64,000 nt of DNA. Source: Leifsonia sp. 71-9. Its GTDB lineage: Bacteria; Actinomycetota; Actinomycetes; Actinomycetales; Microbacteriaceae. Under the pieces are notes generated by a model that saw nothing but the letters and a program-made list of their open reading frames with translations, ran no database searches and was not told where the DNA came from. This document shows, piece after piece, positions 1 through 8,660 of the stretch. Each line of letters opens with the position of its first letter. Position 1 is the stretch's first letter. The position numbers and the translations under genes were made by a program. The stretch covers positions 166,410-230,409 of the forward strand of contig NZ_MKVJ01000014.1 of the NCBI RefSeq assembly GCF_001898805.1. Direction: 5' to 3'.

Positions 1-198
1 CCGGACGAGTTCGTGGAGCTGAAGGAGGAGGCGGAGGCGATCGGATTCCTCGGCGTCCTCGCCGGTCCGCTGGTCCGATCGTCGTATCGCGCGGGCCTCC
101 TGTGGGCGCAGTCGATGCAGGCGAAGGGGCGGCCGGTGCCGGCGCAGCTGCAGCATCTCGCCGACGCGTCGCTCGGGTTCGCGCAGGCCGTCTCCTGA
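1..198 (+). CDS. lipA: Lipoyl synthase LipA, C-terminal fragment
   Basis: This is the last 65 codons of a gene that begins before the window; frame 1 is open from base 1 to the TGA at 196-198. The residues include [15 protein letters not shown] and end in GFAQAVS, which is the typical C-terminus of actinobacterial lipoyl synthase. LipA is a radical-SAM enzyme that inserts two sulfurs into octanoyl groups on lipoyl domains. The catalytic cysteine motifs lie outside the window, so the call rests on the tail and on the conserved neighbour order (DUF4191, RDD, glnA). Confidence 0.85.
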   Translation, partial: PDEFVELKEEAEAIGFLGVLAGPLVRSSYRAGLLWAQSMQAKGRPVPAQLQHLADASLGFAQAVS

Positions 199-247
199 AG
201 GCGAACGTCGTCTGCCGAAGGCCGTCCGGGACGGTATCCTTATGCGT

Positions 248-946
248 ATGGCACGCAAGGACAAGTCCAGCAAGGAGCCCGGTCGGCTGAAGCAGATGTG
301 GCAGGTCTTCCAGATGACCCGCCGCTACGACGACCGCGCGCTGCTCTACATCATCCTGGGCTTCGTCCTCCCGATCATCGCGGGCGTGCTCCTGGCGATC
401 TTCGTCTCCGGCGGCAACGTGTTCACGATGGTCCTCTGGATCATCGCGGGCGTCTTCGGCGGCGTGCTCGCGGCACTCCTCATCCTCGGCCGCCGTGCCG
501 AGCGGGCGGCCTACTCGCAGATCGAGGGCCAGCCGGGCGCCGTCGGCGCGGTGCTGCGCAGCTCGCTGAAGCGCAGCTGGCGCGGCTCGGAGATGCCGGT
601 CGCCGTGAACAGCAAGACGCAGGACGCGGTCTACCGTGCCACCGGCCGCGGCGGCGTCGTGCTCATCAGCGAGGGCCCGAAGACCCGCACGCAGCGGATG
701 GTCGACGAGGAGCGCCGCAAGGTCACCCGCGTGCTCCCGAACGTCCCGGTCACCGTCATCAGCGTCGGACCGGATGCGGACGCCGTGCGACTGCACCGCG
801 TTCCCCGCACCCTGGCCAAGATCAAGCCGACCCTGACCAAGGCCGAGGTCCTCGCGATCAGCAACCGCCTCCAGTCGCTCGAGAACTCCCTGCCGATCCC
901 GAAGGGCATCGACCCGATGAAGGTCCGCGCCCAGCGCGCACGCTGA
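248..946 (+). CDS. DUF4191 family integral membrane protein
   Basis: The 232-residue product begins MARKDKSSKEPGR and has a basic N-terminus followed by two hydrophobic helices (about residues 35-80: LYIILGFVLPIIAGVLLAIF, then VLWIIAGVFGGVLAALLIL). A hydrophilic C-terminal domain of about 150 residues follows. The length, topology and position between lipA and an RDD protein match the actinobacterial DUF4191 family, whose function is unknown. An ATG also exists at 242. I prefer 248 because a TATCCT hexamer at 235-240 lies exactly 7 nt before it, suggesting a leaderless transcript, and because no Shine-Dalgarno sequence is visible. Confidence 0.8.
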   Translation: MARKDKSSKEPGRLKQMWQVFQMTRRYDDRALLYIILGFVLPIIAGVLLAIFVSGGNVFTMVLWIIAGVFGGVLAALLILGRRAERAAYSQIEGQPGAVGAVLRSSLKRSWRGSEMPVAVNSKTQDAVYRATGRGGVVLISEGPKTRTQRMVDEERRKVTRVLPNVPVTVISVGPDADAVRLHRVPRTLAKIKPTLTKAEVLAISNRLQSLENSLPIPKGIDPMKVRAQRAR

Positions 947-973
947 CGCCTCCGCCGTCGCCACTGCTTCGAC

Positions 974-1009
974 ACGAACGCGCCGCCCCCTCGGGGACGG
1001 CGCGTTCGT
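974..1009. terminator. Bidirectional terminator between DUF4191 and RDD genes
   Basis: ACGAACGCGCCG (974-985) pairs perfectly with CGGCGCGTTCGT (998-1009). CCC/GGG extends the stem inward after one mismatch. It sits between two convergent genes, and the right flank is TCGTTCG rather than a clean T-run. Confidence 0.65.
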
Positions 1010-1021
1010 TCGTTCGGCGGC

Positions 1022-1447
1022 TCAGCCGCGCAGCAGGATGGTGCCGGCGATCTTGTCGTGGAAGCCGCGCTGATCCGAGTCCCACACCAGGGCGGGGATG
1101 ACGAGGCACAGCAGGATCGTGCGCACGACCGGGCGCCAGACCCCCACCCATCCCCCGCGGACGGCGACCAGGCGCAGACCGAAGATGCGATGGCCGATGC
1201 TCCCGCCGATGGTCGGGATGAACACGATCTGCAGCACCGCGAACACCGCGATGTTCGCCCAGGCGTCGTAATGGAAGAACGCGAACGAGATGAACGACGC
1301 GATCGCCCAGTCGATCACGATCGCCCCGAATCGACGCCCGAGCCGTGCGACCGAGCGCGGCCCCGCCTCCGGAAGTCCGAGGCGTTCACCGGGATAGCGG
1401 CTGGGGGCGATGTCGCCGGAGCGGTTCGTCGGGGGGTTCTGTGGCAC
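1022..1447 (-). CDS. RDD family membrane protein
   Basis: The 141-residue product starts at GTG. After a hydrophilic N-terminus it shows the RDD signature (RRFGAIVIDWAIASFISFAFF), a second hydrophobic segment (ANIAVFAVLQIVFIPTIGGSIGHRIFGLRL) and a third (VVRTILLCLVIPALVWDSDQRGFHDKIAGTILL). RDD proteins are small multi-helix membrane proteins, mostly of unknown role though some are linked to ion exchange. The GTG start is supported by a minus-strand TAAACT hexamer (plus-strand 1454-1459) exactly 6 nt upstream, implying a leaderless mRNA. The gene converges on DUF4191 and diverges from glnA, as is usual in Actinobacteria. Confidence 0.8.
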   Translation of the reverse strand: MPQNPPTNRSGDIAPSRYPGERLGLPEAGPRSVARLGRRFGAIVIDWAIASFISFAFFHYDAWANIAVFAVLQIVFIPTIGGSIGHRIFGLRLVAVRGGWVGVWRPVVRTILLCLVIPALVWDSDQRGFHDKIAGTILLRG

Positions 1448-1475
1448 CCGATGAGTTTACCCGGGGCCGGTACAC

Positions 1476-1513
1476 GTAACATGCCGGAAACATTTGCGTC
1501 ACCCCGGGGAAAC
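1476..1513 (+). promoter_or_regulatory. GlnR box upstream of glnA
   Basis: GTAAC (1476-1480), GAAAC (1487-1491), GTCAC (1498-1502) and GAAAC (1509-1513) are separated by exactly 6 nt each. This matches the published actinobacterial GlnR consensus gTnAC-n6-GaAAc-n6-GtnAC-n6-GaAAc at every named base. GlnR is the global nitrogen regulator; its gene is not in this window. Confidence 0.85.
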
Positions 1514-1523
1514 GGCCTCCCCC

Positions 1524-1554
1524 TACCGTTGGTGTGGGACTGCACGCGCAGTCC
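1524..1554 (+). promoter_or_regulatory. Probable glnA -10 element and 5' hairpin
   Basis: TACCGT at 1524-1529 is a plausible -10 and would place the transcription start near 1536. The GlnR box would then be centred near -42, a normal activator position. GGACTGC (1537-1543) and GCAGTCC (1548-1554) form a perfect 7-bp stem with an ACGC loop at the predicted 5' end of the mRNA. Start and function are inferred. Confidence 0.4.
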
Positions 1555-1584
1555 GGTCACCGCAAGCCATTGGGAGTCCTCCGT

Positions 1585-3009
1585 ATGTTCCGTGATTCTT
1601 CCGAGGTGCTCAAGTTCATCAAGGACACCGACGTCAAGTTCCTTGATATCCGCTTCACCGATCTGCCCGGTGTGCAGCAGCACTTCAACATCCCCGCCTC
1701 GACGGTCGACGAGGAGTTCTTCTCCGTCGGCCAGCTCTTCGACGGCTCCTCGATCCGCGGGTTCGCGTCGATCCACGAGTCCGACATGCAGCTCATCCCC
1801 GATGTCTCGACCGCCTACATCGACCCGTTCCGCGTCGAGCGCACGCTGATCATGGTCTTCGACATCTACAACCCGCGCAACGGCGAGATCTACTCGAAGG
1901 ACCCGCGCCAGGTCGCCAAGAAGGCGGAGAAGTACCTCGCCTCCACCGGCATCGCGGACACCGCGTTCTTCGCCCCCGAGGCGGAGTTCTACATCTTCGA
2001 CGACGTGCGCTACGAGGTGAACCAGCACTCCTCCTTCTACGCGGTGGACTCCGAGGAGGGCGCGTGGAACACCGGCCGCGTCGAAGAGGGCGGCAACCTC
2101 GCCAACAAGACCCCGTACAAGGGCGGCTACTTCCCGGTCAGCCCGGTCGACAAGCAGGCCGACCTGCGCGACGACATCTCGCTCAAGCTGATCGACGCCG
2201 GCCTCATCCTGGAGCGCGCGCACCACGAGGTGGGCACCGGCGGCCAGGCCGAGATCAACTACCGCTTCGACACGATGGTCGCCGCGGCGGACGACATCCT
2301 CAAGTTCAAGTACATCGTGAAGAACACGGCGGAGCAGTGGGGCAAGGTCGCCACGTTCATGCCGAAGCCGCTCTTCGGCGACAACGGCTCGGGCATGCAC
2401 ACCCACCAGTCGCTGTGGAGCGACGGCAAGCCGCTCTTCTACGACGAGTCGGGCTACGGCGGCCTCTCGGACATCGCCCGCTGGTACATCGGAGGCCTGC
2501 TCAAGCACGCCCCCGCCGTCCTGGCGTTCACGAACCCGACGGTGAACTCGTTCCACCGCCTGGTCCCCGGCTTCGAGGCCCCGGTCAACCTGGTCTACTC
2601 GGCCGGCAACCGCTCCGCGTCGATCCGCATCCCGATCACGGGCACCAACCCGAAGGCCAAGCGCATCGAGTTCCGCGCGCCGGACGCCTCGGGCAACCCG
2701 TACCTCGCGTTCGCCGCCCAGCTCATGGCCGGCCTCGACGGCATCAAGAACCGCATCGAGCCGCACGAGCCGGTCGACAAGGATCTCTACGAGCTCCCGC
2801 CCGAGGAGGCCAAGAACATCCCCCAGGTGCCCGGCACCCTGGCGGAGGCGCTCGACGCCCTCGAGGCCGACCACGACTTCCTCACCGCAGGCGGCGTGTT
2901 CACCCCGGAGCTCATCGAGACCTGGATCGAGTACAAGCGCGAGAAGGAGATCAAGCCCCTCGCGCAGCGCCCGCACCCGTTCGAGTACGAGCTGTACTTC
3001 GGGGTCTGA
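1585..3009 (+). CDS. glnA: Type I (beta) glutamine synthetase GlnA
   Basis: The 474-residue enzyme makes glutamine from glutamate, ammonia and ATP in the cytoplasm, and its length is exactly typical. Visible motifs are the N-terminal beta-grasp FDGSSIRGF, the ATP/glutamate-site stretch [18 protein letters not shown] and NRSASIRIP. The adenylylation loop [10 protein letters not shown] places the modifiable tyrosine at Tyr402 (codon 2788-2790). The start at 1585 is preceded by GGGAG at 1572-1576, and an upstream in-frame start at 1534 lies inside the leader. The adenylyltransferase gene glnE converges from the other side, and a GlnR box lies upstream, so both transcriptional and covalent control are expected. 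Confidence 0.97.
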   Translation: MFRDSSEVLKFIKDTDVKFLDIRFTDLPGVQQHFNIPASTVDEEFFSVGQLFDGSSIRGFASIHESDMQLIPDVSTAYIDPFRVERTLIMVFDIYNPRNGEIYSKDPRQVAKKAEKYLASTGIADTAFFAPEAEFYIFDDVRYEVNQHSSFYAVDSEEGAWNTGRVEEGGNLANKTPYKGGYFPVSPVDKQADLRDDISLKLIDAGLILERAHHEVGTGGQAEINYRFDTMVAAADDILKFKYIVKNTAEQWGKVATFMPKPLFGDNGSGMHTHQSLWSDGKPLFYDESGYGGLSDIARWYIGGLLKHAPAVLAFTNPTVNSFHRLVPGFEAPVNLVYSAGNRSASIRIPITGTNPKAKRIEFRAPDASGNPYLAFAAQLMAGLDGIKNRIEPHEPVDKDLYELPPEEAKNIPQVPGTLAEALDALEADHDFLTAGGVFTPELIETWIEYKREKEIKPLAQRPHPFEYELYFGV

Positions 3010-3029
3010 CGCTCGGCGTTCCGACACGA

Positions 3030-3063
3030 GAAGGGCCGCATCCCACTGGGGATGCGGCCCTTC
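3030..3063. terminator. Bidirectional terminator between glnA and glnE
   Basis: GAAGGGCCGCATCCC (3030-3044) pairs perfectly over 15 bp with the arm at 3049-3063, with an ACTG loop. It lies 20 nt after the glnA stop and 34 nt before the glnE stop, so it can serve both convergent genes. Confidence 0.8.
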
Positions 3064-3097
3064 CGCGTTGCACGGCACGTGACCGCCGCGGCGGACC

Positions 3098-6000
3098 TCA
3101 GCCCGTGGGCGCCGGGCGCTCCTGGATGCCGTAGAAGGAGCGCTCGAAGACGGCGCGGGCCCGGCGGGTGACGGCGAGGTAGTCCTCCTCCAGCCGCGAC
3201 GCTGAGCCGGGCGGGTACTCCATGAGCCGGGCGACGCCGTCGAGGGCGACGCGGTCGGAGGGGAGGACGTCGGCGGTCTTGTTCGTCCAGAGGGTCATGG
3301 CGGAGCGGGCGCGGGAGGCGAAGACCCACGCCTCGTGGAGTTTGGCCGCGTCCTCTTCCGTGACGAAGCCGTTCGCCGCGGCGACGGCGAGGGCGTCGAG
3401 GGTGCTGGGGGTGCGGAGCTCGGGGATGGCGGCCGCGTGCTCCAGTTGGATGAGCTGCACGAACCACTCCACGTCGCTGAGCGATCCGCGGCCCAGCTTG
3501 AGGTGGCGCGAGGGGTCGGCGCCCTGCGGGAGGCGTTCGTTCTCGACGCGCGCCTTGATCCGCTTGACCTCGCGGATCTCGCGCTCCCCGATCTCCGCCG
3601 GGTAGCGCACCTCGTCGGCGAGGGCCTCGAAGTCCGCCAGAAGCGACGCATCCCCCGCGACGCCTCGCGCGCGCAGCAGCGCCTGCGCCTCCCAGGTCAG
3701 CGACCAGCGCTGGTAGTAGGCGCGGTAGGAGTCGAGCGAGCGCACGGGCGTGCCGTTCTTCCCCTCCGGGCGCAGGCCGATGTCGAGGTCGAGCGGGAGG
3801 ATGTTGTCCTCGGTGAGGCGGCCGAGATCGGACACGACGGCGAGAGCGGCGCGGTGGGCCTCCTCCTGCTCGGCGGTCGTCGGGCGGAAGACGTACATGA
3901 CGTCGGCGTCCGATCCGAATCCGAGCTCGCGGCCGCCGAACCGCCCCATCCCGATCACGGCGAACTCGAACGCGTCGGCGTCGCCGCGCGCGCTCCGGAT
4001 GGCGGCCAGGACGCCGGAGATCACGTTCTCGGTGACGGTGGTGAGCCCGTGGGCGAGCTCCTCGATGGTGGCGAAGCCGAGGATGCCCGAGAAGGCCAGC
4101 CGCAGGATCTCGCGCCGGCGCACCGCTCGCAGCGCGGCCGAGGCCGTCTCGGGCGAATCGTGCCGGGCGAGGATCGCGGCGGTCTCGTCGCGCAGCAGCT
4201 CGGCGGAGCGTGGCCGCAGCTCCTCCTCCGATTCGAGCCACGCCACCGACTCCGGGATGCGCCCGAGCAGGTCGCCGGCGTAGCGCGAGCCCGAGAGCAC
4301 GCGGGTCAGCCGTTCGGCGGCGCCAGTGGAGTCGCGCAGCATCCGGAGGTACCAGTGGGTCGAGCCGAGGTCCTCGCTGAGGCGGCGGAAGGTCAGGAGG
4401 CCGTAGTCGGGGTCGGCGCCGTCGGCGAACCACTGCAGCATCACGGGAAGCAGATGGCGCTGGATCGTCGCGCGGCGCGAGACGCCCGACGTGAGCGCGC
4501 CGATGTGCGCGAGCGCGCCCCGCGGATCCCGGAAGCCGATCGCGGCGAGACGGGCCTCGGCCTGCGCACTGGTGAGGGCGAAGTCCTCACTCGGCATCGA
4601 GGCGACGGCGCTCAGCAGCGGGCGGTAGAACAGCCGCTCGTGCAGCCCGCGCACCCGGTGCTTGATCTCGTTCCACCGCGCGAAGAGCTGCTCGGCGCTC
4701 GGGGCCAGCCCGGTGGCCCGCGCGAGGATGCGCTGATCGCCCTCGTCCCGCGGCATGAGGTGGGTGCGACTCAGGTGCCGCAGCTGGATGCGATGCTCCA
4801 TCAGGCGCAGCGTGCGGTAGTCCTGCGAGAAGGCCGCGGCCTCCTCCCGCCCGATGTAGCCCTGCGCAGCGAGGGCAGCCAGCGCCGAGAGCGTGTCGCG
4901 CTGCCGCACCTGGTCGTCGGTCTGGCCGTGCACGAGCTGGAGCAGCTGCACGGTGAACTCGACATCGCGCAGGCCGCCCGGCCCCAGCTTCAGCTGATAG
5001 TGGACCTCGTCGTCCGGGATGTGCTCGGTGACGCGCTCGCGCATCCGCTGGACGGACTCGACGAAGTTCTCGCGGGAGGCGCTGCTCCACACCTTCGGGG
5101 CGAGAGCGGCGAGGTAGCGGTCGCCGAGCTCCCGGTCGCCGGCCAGAGGGCGCGCCTTGAGCAGTGCCTGGAACTCCCACCCCTTGGCCCACCGGTCGTA
5201 GTAGGCGATGTGCGACTCGAGCGTGCGGACCAGCGCGCCGTCCTTGCCCTCGGGCCGCAGGTTGGGGTCGACCTCCCACAGCCCCGGCTCGATGGCCGGC
5301 TCGTGGATGCCGCGCATCGTCAGCATGGCCAGCCGGGTCGCGATGTCGACGGCCCGCCCGCCGGTCAGCCCGGCCTCCTCGTCGCCCTCGGTCACGAAGA
5401 TGACGTCGACGTCGCTGACGTAGTTGAGCTCGCGGGCGCCGGCCTTGCCCATGCCGATGATGGCCAGCCGGGTCGCCCGCACCTCGGCTTCCGGGAAGCG
5501 CCCGGGGCCGCTCCCGCTGGTCTGCCGCCGGGCGACGGCCAGCGAGGCTTCGAGCGCAGCGGCGGCGAGATCGGAGAGGGTGGCCGCGACGGAGTCGAAC
5601 CCGGCGACCGGATCCTCCTGTTCGAGGTCGTAGCTCGCGAGCTGGACGAGACGGCGCCGGTAGCGCACGCGCAGCGCCGTCCACGCCTCCTCCTCCGTGA
5701 CGGCGGCGAAGCCGTCGACCGCACCGACGGAGTCGAGGAGGTCGGCGCGCAGCTCGTCGGCCGTCGGCAGCGCGGCGACGGGATGGTCGAGCGCCGAGAG
5801 CTCGGCGGGCTGGCGCAGGAAGAACTCGGCGGCGCCCTCGGAGGCGCCGATCACGCGGAGCACGCGGCGGGCGTCGTTGCGCGACGGGACGTACCGAGCG
5901 GCCTGCACCGGCGCATGCTGCAGCAGCCGCAGAGCGAGCGCCAGGGCGTTGTCGGGATCCGCTGCCGCGCCGAGGGCGGGCAGGAGGTCGTCGACGGGGA

Positions 6001-6103
6001 ACCCCGTCAGGCCCGCGAGCTCGTCGAGCTGTGCCCGCACGGAGCTCAGCCCGACGAAACCGGCGCGCGCCAGCGCGGTCAGGGAGAGCTGCTCGCGCGT
6101 CAC
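3098..6103 (-). CDS. glnE: Bifunctional glutamine synthetase adenylyltransferase/deadenylylase GlnE
   Basis: The 1001-residue protein modifies the glnA product by adding or removing AMP on its tyrosine. Both nucleotidyltransferase cores are visible. The N-terminal one, near residues 215-235, reads GMGKAGARELNYVSDVDVIF. The C-terminal one, near 715-735, reads GMGRFGGRELGFGSDADVMY. Each keeps the S-D-x-D metal-binding pair. Downstream of each core is the GlnD/GlnE-like helical region (LKLGPGGLRDVEF and LKLGRGSLSDVEW). The gene converges on glnA and is preceded by glnA2, whose stop lies 7 nt before the GlnE start, so glnA2-glnE is probably one transcript. Confidence 0.95.
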   Translation of the reverse strand: MTREQLSLTALARAGFVGLSSVRAQLDELAGLTGFPVDDLLPALGAAADPDNALALALRLLQHAPVQAARYVPSRNDARRVLRVIGASEGAAEFFLRQPAELSALDHPVAALPTADELRADLLDSVGAVDGFAAVTEEEAWTALRVRYRRRLVQLASYDLEQEDPVAGFDSVAATLSDLAAAALEASLAVARRQTSGSGPGRFPEAEVRATRLAIIGMGKAGARELNYVSDVDVIFVTEGDEEAGLTGGRAVDIATRLAMLTMRGIHEPAIEPGLWEVDPNLRPEGKDGALVRTLESHIAYYDRWAKGWEFQALLKARPLAGDRELGDRYLAALAPKVWSSASRENFVESVQRMRERVTEHIPDDEVHYQLKLGPGGLRDVEFTVQLLQLVHGQTDDQVRQRDTLSALAALAAQGYIGREEAAAFSQDYRTLRLMEHRIQLRHLSRTHLMPRDEGDQRILARATGLAPSAEQLFARWNEIKHRVRGLHERLFYRPLLSAVASMPSEDFALTSAQAEARLAAIGFRDPRGALAHIGALTSGVSRRATIQRHLLPVMLQWFADGADPDYGLLTFRRLSEDLGSTHWYLRMLRDSTGAAERLTRVLSGSRYAGDLLGRIPESVAWLESEEELRPRSAELLRDETAAILARHDSPETASAALRAVRRREILRLAFSGILGFATIEELAHGLTTVTENVISGVLAAIRSARGDADAFEFAVIGMGRFGGRELGFGSDADVMYVFRPTTAEQEEAHRAALAVVSDLGRLTEDNILPLDLDIGLRPEGKNGTPVRSLDSYRAYYQRWSLTWEAQALLRARGVAGDASLLADFEALADEVRYPAEIGEREIREVKRIKARVENERLPQGADPSRHLKLGRGSLSDVEWFVQLIQLEHAAAIPELRTPSTLDALAVAAANGFVTEEDAAKLHEAWVFASRARSAMTLWTNKTADVLPSDRVALDGVARLMEYPPGSASRLEEDYLAVTRRARAVFERSFYGIQERPAPTG

Positions 6104-6110
6104 GACCCGG

Positions 6111-7448
6111 TCAGAGGATCTCGAGGTTGGTCCGCAGCTCGTACGGGGTGACCTGCGCCCGGTACTCCGCCCACTCCTTGCGCTTGTTGAGGAGCACGTA
6201 GTTGAAGACCTGCTCCCCCAGCGTCTCGGCGACGAGCTCGGAGTCCTCCATCAGGGAGATGGCGTGGTCGAGGCTCGCGGGGAGCTGGCTGTAGCCGAGG
6301 GCGCGCCGCTCGGTGTCGCTGAGCGCCCACACGTTGTCCTCGGCCTCCGGCGGCAGCTCGTACTGGTTCTCGATGCCCTTGAGGCCGGCGGCCAGCATGA
6401 GCGAGAACGCGAGATACGGGTTGGCGGCGGAGTCGATCGCGCGGTACTCGACGCGCGAGCTCTGGCCCTTGTTGGGCTTGTAGAGCGGCACGCGGACGAG
6501 CGCGGAGCGGTTGTTGTGGCCCCAGCAGACGAAGCTGGGCGCCTCGTCGCCGCCCCACAGGCGCTTGTAGGAGTTGACGAACTGGTTCGTCACGGCCGTG
6601 ATCTCGGGAGCGTGCTTGAGCAGGCCCGCGATGAACTGGCGGCCGACCTTCGACAGCTGGTACTGCGCACCGGCCTCGAAGAACGCGTTGGTGTCGCCCT
6701 CGAAGAGCGACATGTGGGTGTGCATCCCGCTGCCCGGGTGGCCGGACATCGGCTTCGGCATGAACGTCGCGTAGACGCCCTGCTCGATCGCGACCTCCTT
6801 GATGACCGTGCGGAAGGTCATGATGTTGTCGGCCGTGGTGAGGGCGTCCGCGTAGCGGAGGTCGATCTCGTTCTGGCCGGGGCCCGCCTCGTGGTGGCTG
6901 AACTCGACCGAGATGCCGAGGTCTTCGAGCATGCGCACCGAGCGGCGCCGGAAGTCGTGGGCGGTGCCGCCGGGGACGTTGTCGAAGTAGCCGGCGGAGT
7001 CGACGGGCTCGGGGCCGTCCTCGCCGAACGCCGACGACTTGAGCAGGTAGAACTCGATCTCCGGGTGCGTGTAGAAGGTGAAGCCGCGGTCGGCCGCCTT
7101 CTCGAGGGTGCGCTTGAGCACGTTGCGCGGGTCGGAGACGGACGGCTGGCCGTCGGGCGTCGTGATGTCGCAGAACATGCGCGCGGTCGGGTCGATCTCG
7201 CCGCGCCACGGGAGGATCTGGAACGTCGTCGGGTCCGGGTGCGCGAGCAGGTCGGACTCGAACGCGCGCGTCAGCCCCTCGATCGCGGAGCCGTCGAAGC
7301 CGAGGCCCTCGGCGAAGGCGCCCTCCACCTCGGCGGGGGCGATGGCGACGGACTTGAGGGTGCCGACGACATCGGTGAACCACAGCCTCACGAACTTGAC
7401 GCCACGCTCCTCGATCGTGCGAAGAACGAAGTCGCGCTGCTTGTCCAT
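6111..7448 (-). CDS. glnA2: Second type I (alpha-like) glutamine synthetase GlnA2
   Basis: The 445-residue GS fold starts MDKQRDFVLRTIEERGVKFV. The motifs GFDGSAIEG, MPKPMSGHPGSGMHTHMSLF and NNRSALVRVP are present. Where GlnA carries its adenylylation tyrosine, this protein has AEDNVWALSDTERRALGY, so the classical modification site is absent. That absence and the shorter length place it in the GSI-alpha-like actinobacterial GlnA2 group. Some related actinobacterial paralogues are glutamine synthetases and others are gamma-glutamylpolyamine synthetases; sequence alone does not decide here. An AAAGGGGCAGG stretch lies just before the ATG. Confidence 0.92.
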   Translation of the reverse strand: MDKQRDFVLRTIEERGVKFVRLWFTDVVGTLKSVAIAPAEVEGAFAEGLGFDGSAIEGLTRAFESDLLAHPDPTTFQILPWRGEIDPTARMFCDITTPDGQPSVSDPRNVLKRTLEKAADRGFTFYTHPEIEFYLLKSSAFGEDGPEPVDSAGYFDNVPGGTAHDFRRRSVRMLEDLGISVEFSHHEAGPGQNEIDLRYADALTTADNIMTFRTVIKEVAIEQGVYATFMPKPMSGHPGSGMHTHMSLFEGDTNAFFEAGAQYQLSKVGRQFIAGLLKHAPEITAVTNQFVNSYKRLWGGDEAPSFVCWGHNNRSALVRVPLYKPNKGQSSRVEYRAIDSAANPYLAFSLMLAAGLKGIENQYELPPEAEDNVWALSDTERRALGYSQLPASLDHAISLMEDSELVAETLGEQVFNYVLLNKRKEWAEYRAQVTPYELRTNLEIL

Positions 7449-7539
7449 CCTGCCCCTTTCGTCAGCGTTCCCAGCGTACTGGGTCGGGGGCTCGATCGTG
7501 GCCGGTCGCGCGCCCGAATCCCGTCACTAGACTGAGCCC

Positions 7540-8391
7540 ATGAGCGAGCAGTCACCCGTTCCCAGCGTCCACCCCGCGACCCCGTCGATGCAGTCGCTGA
7601 AGCGGGTGCGGACCCGCCACTTCCAGGCCGCCAAGGAGGAGGGCTCCACCTTCACCGGCCTCACCAGCTACGACATGCTGACCGCGCAGATCTTCGACGA
7701 GGCGGGCATCGACTTCCTGCTCGTCGGCGACTCCGCCGGCAACAACGTCCTCGGCTACGACACCACCCTCCCGGTCACGGTCGACGAGCTCATCCCCCTC
7801 ACCCGCGCGGTGGCGAAGGCCGTCAAGCGCGCGTTCGTCGTGGCCGACATGCCGTTCGGCTCGTACGAGACCGGCGCCCTCGAGGCGCTGCACACGGCCG
7901 TGCGCTTCATGAAGGAGACGGGCGCGCACGCGGTGAAGCTGGAGGGCGGCGAGCGCAGTGCCGACCAGATCCGGCGCATCGTGGATGCGGGCATCCCGGT
8001 CATGGCGCACATCGGCTTCACCCCGCAGAGCGAGCACGGCCTCGGCGGCCACCTGATCCAGGGCCGCGGCGACAGCGCCGAGCAGCTCCTCGCCGACGCG
8101 CACGCCGTCGAGGACGCCGGGGCGTTCGCCGTCGTGCTCGAGATGGTCCCGGCCGCCGTGGCGCAGCGGGTGACGCAGGAGCTGCGCATCCCGACCATCG
8201 GCGTCGGTGCGGGACCGCACGTGGACGGTCAGCTGCTCGTCTGGACGGACTGGGCCGGCTTCACCACCGGACGCGTCCCGAGCTTCGTCAAGCAGTACGC
8301 CGACCTCAAGAACGTGCTCGCCGGCGCTGCGGCCGCGTACAAGGCGGACGTGCAGGCCGGCACGTTCCCCGGCCCGGAGCACAGCTTCTAG
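7540..8391 (+). CDS. panB: 3-methyl-2-oxobutanoate hydroxymethyltransferase PanB
   Basis: The 283-residue TIM-barrel enzyme makes ketopantoate from alpha-ketoisovalerate and methylene-tetrahydrofolate, the first committed step of pantothenate and CoA synthesis. The family motifs are clear: [26 protein letters not shown] near the N-terminus (metal-binding Asp), [26 protein letters not shown] and [17 protein letters not shown] hexamer at 7528-7533 lies exactly 6 nt before the ATG, so the mRNA is probably leaderless. The gene diverges from glnA2 with 91 nt between starts. No other pan genes are in the window. Confidence 0.95.
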   Translation: MSEQSPVPSVHPATPSMQSLKRVRTRHFQAAKEEGSTFTGLTSYDMLTAQIFDEAGIDFLLVGDSAGNNVLGYDTTLPVTVDELIPLTRAVAKAVKRAFVVADMPFGSYETGALEALHTAVRFMKETGAHAVKLEGGERSADQIRRIVDAGIPVMAHIGFTPQSEHGLGGHLIQGRGDSAEQLLADAHAVEDAGAFAVVLEMVPAAVAQRVTQELRIPTIGVGAGPHVDGQLLVWTDWAGFTTGRVPSFVKQYADLKNVLAGAAAAYKADVQAGTFPGPEHSF

Positions 8392-8434
8392 AGCCGTCGG
8401 CCTCGCGGCCGGAGGGACGTGGAGCGGGAGCCGC

Positions 8435-8647
8435 CTAGCGGTTCTCCTCCGCGTCCTCCTCGGCCCACTTGGCGCTGTTCTCGCGCAGCTTCTCGAGCGC
8501 GTGCTCGGCCTCGACACGGGTGTCGAAGGGGCCGACGCGGTCGGGCGACGGCGAGAGGAATCCCTGCTCCACCGCGCCGGTCTTCATGTTGTACCAGTAC
8601 TTGTGCTCCGCGTCCTGCGTGATGCCGTACTCGTTCTCACCGGTCAT
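8435..8647 (-). CDS. Small SPOR-type protein, divergent from map
   Basis: The 70-residue acidic protein begins [20 protein letters not shown] and ends [10 protein letters not shown]. The middle ([15 protein letters not shown], then [17 protein letters not shown]) resembles the short SPOR-like protein often found beside methionine aminopeptidase genes in Microbacteriaceae; SPOR domains generally bind peptidoglycan. There is no signal peptide or membrane segment, so binding to denuded glycan outside the cell is unlikely unless it is exported some other way. The start is 12 bp from the map start, and a minus-strand TAGGAT lies 7 nt upstream (plus-strand 8655-8660). I am confident it is a gene, less so about its role. 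Confidence 0.75.
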   Translation of the reverse strand: MTGENEYGITQDAEHKYWYNMKTGAVEQGFLSPSPDRVGPFDTRVEAEHALEKLRENSAKWAEEDAEENR

Positions 8648-8660
8648 AAGCTTGATCCTA
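8647..8660. promoter_or_regulatory. Interlocked divergent leaderless promoters of SPOR gene and map
   Basis: Only 12 bp separate the two start codons. TAAGCT at 8647-8652 lies 7 nt before the map ATG and overlaps the first base of the SPOR start. On the other strand TAGGAT (plus 8655-8660) lies 7 nt before the SPOR ATG and overlaps the first base of the map start. No strong -35 elements are apparent on either side. Confidence 0.5.

Noticed and set aside
1534-1584. Upstream start for glnA adding 17 residues
   Set aside because: It would begin within the predicted 5' hairpin. The ATG at 1585 has a ribosome site and gives the family's exact length and N-terminus.
8207-8659. Upstream extension of the map frame into panB
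   Set aside because: The frame is open by chance through the panB 3' end and the SPOR antisense strand. Family length and the -10 element fix the start at 8660.
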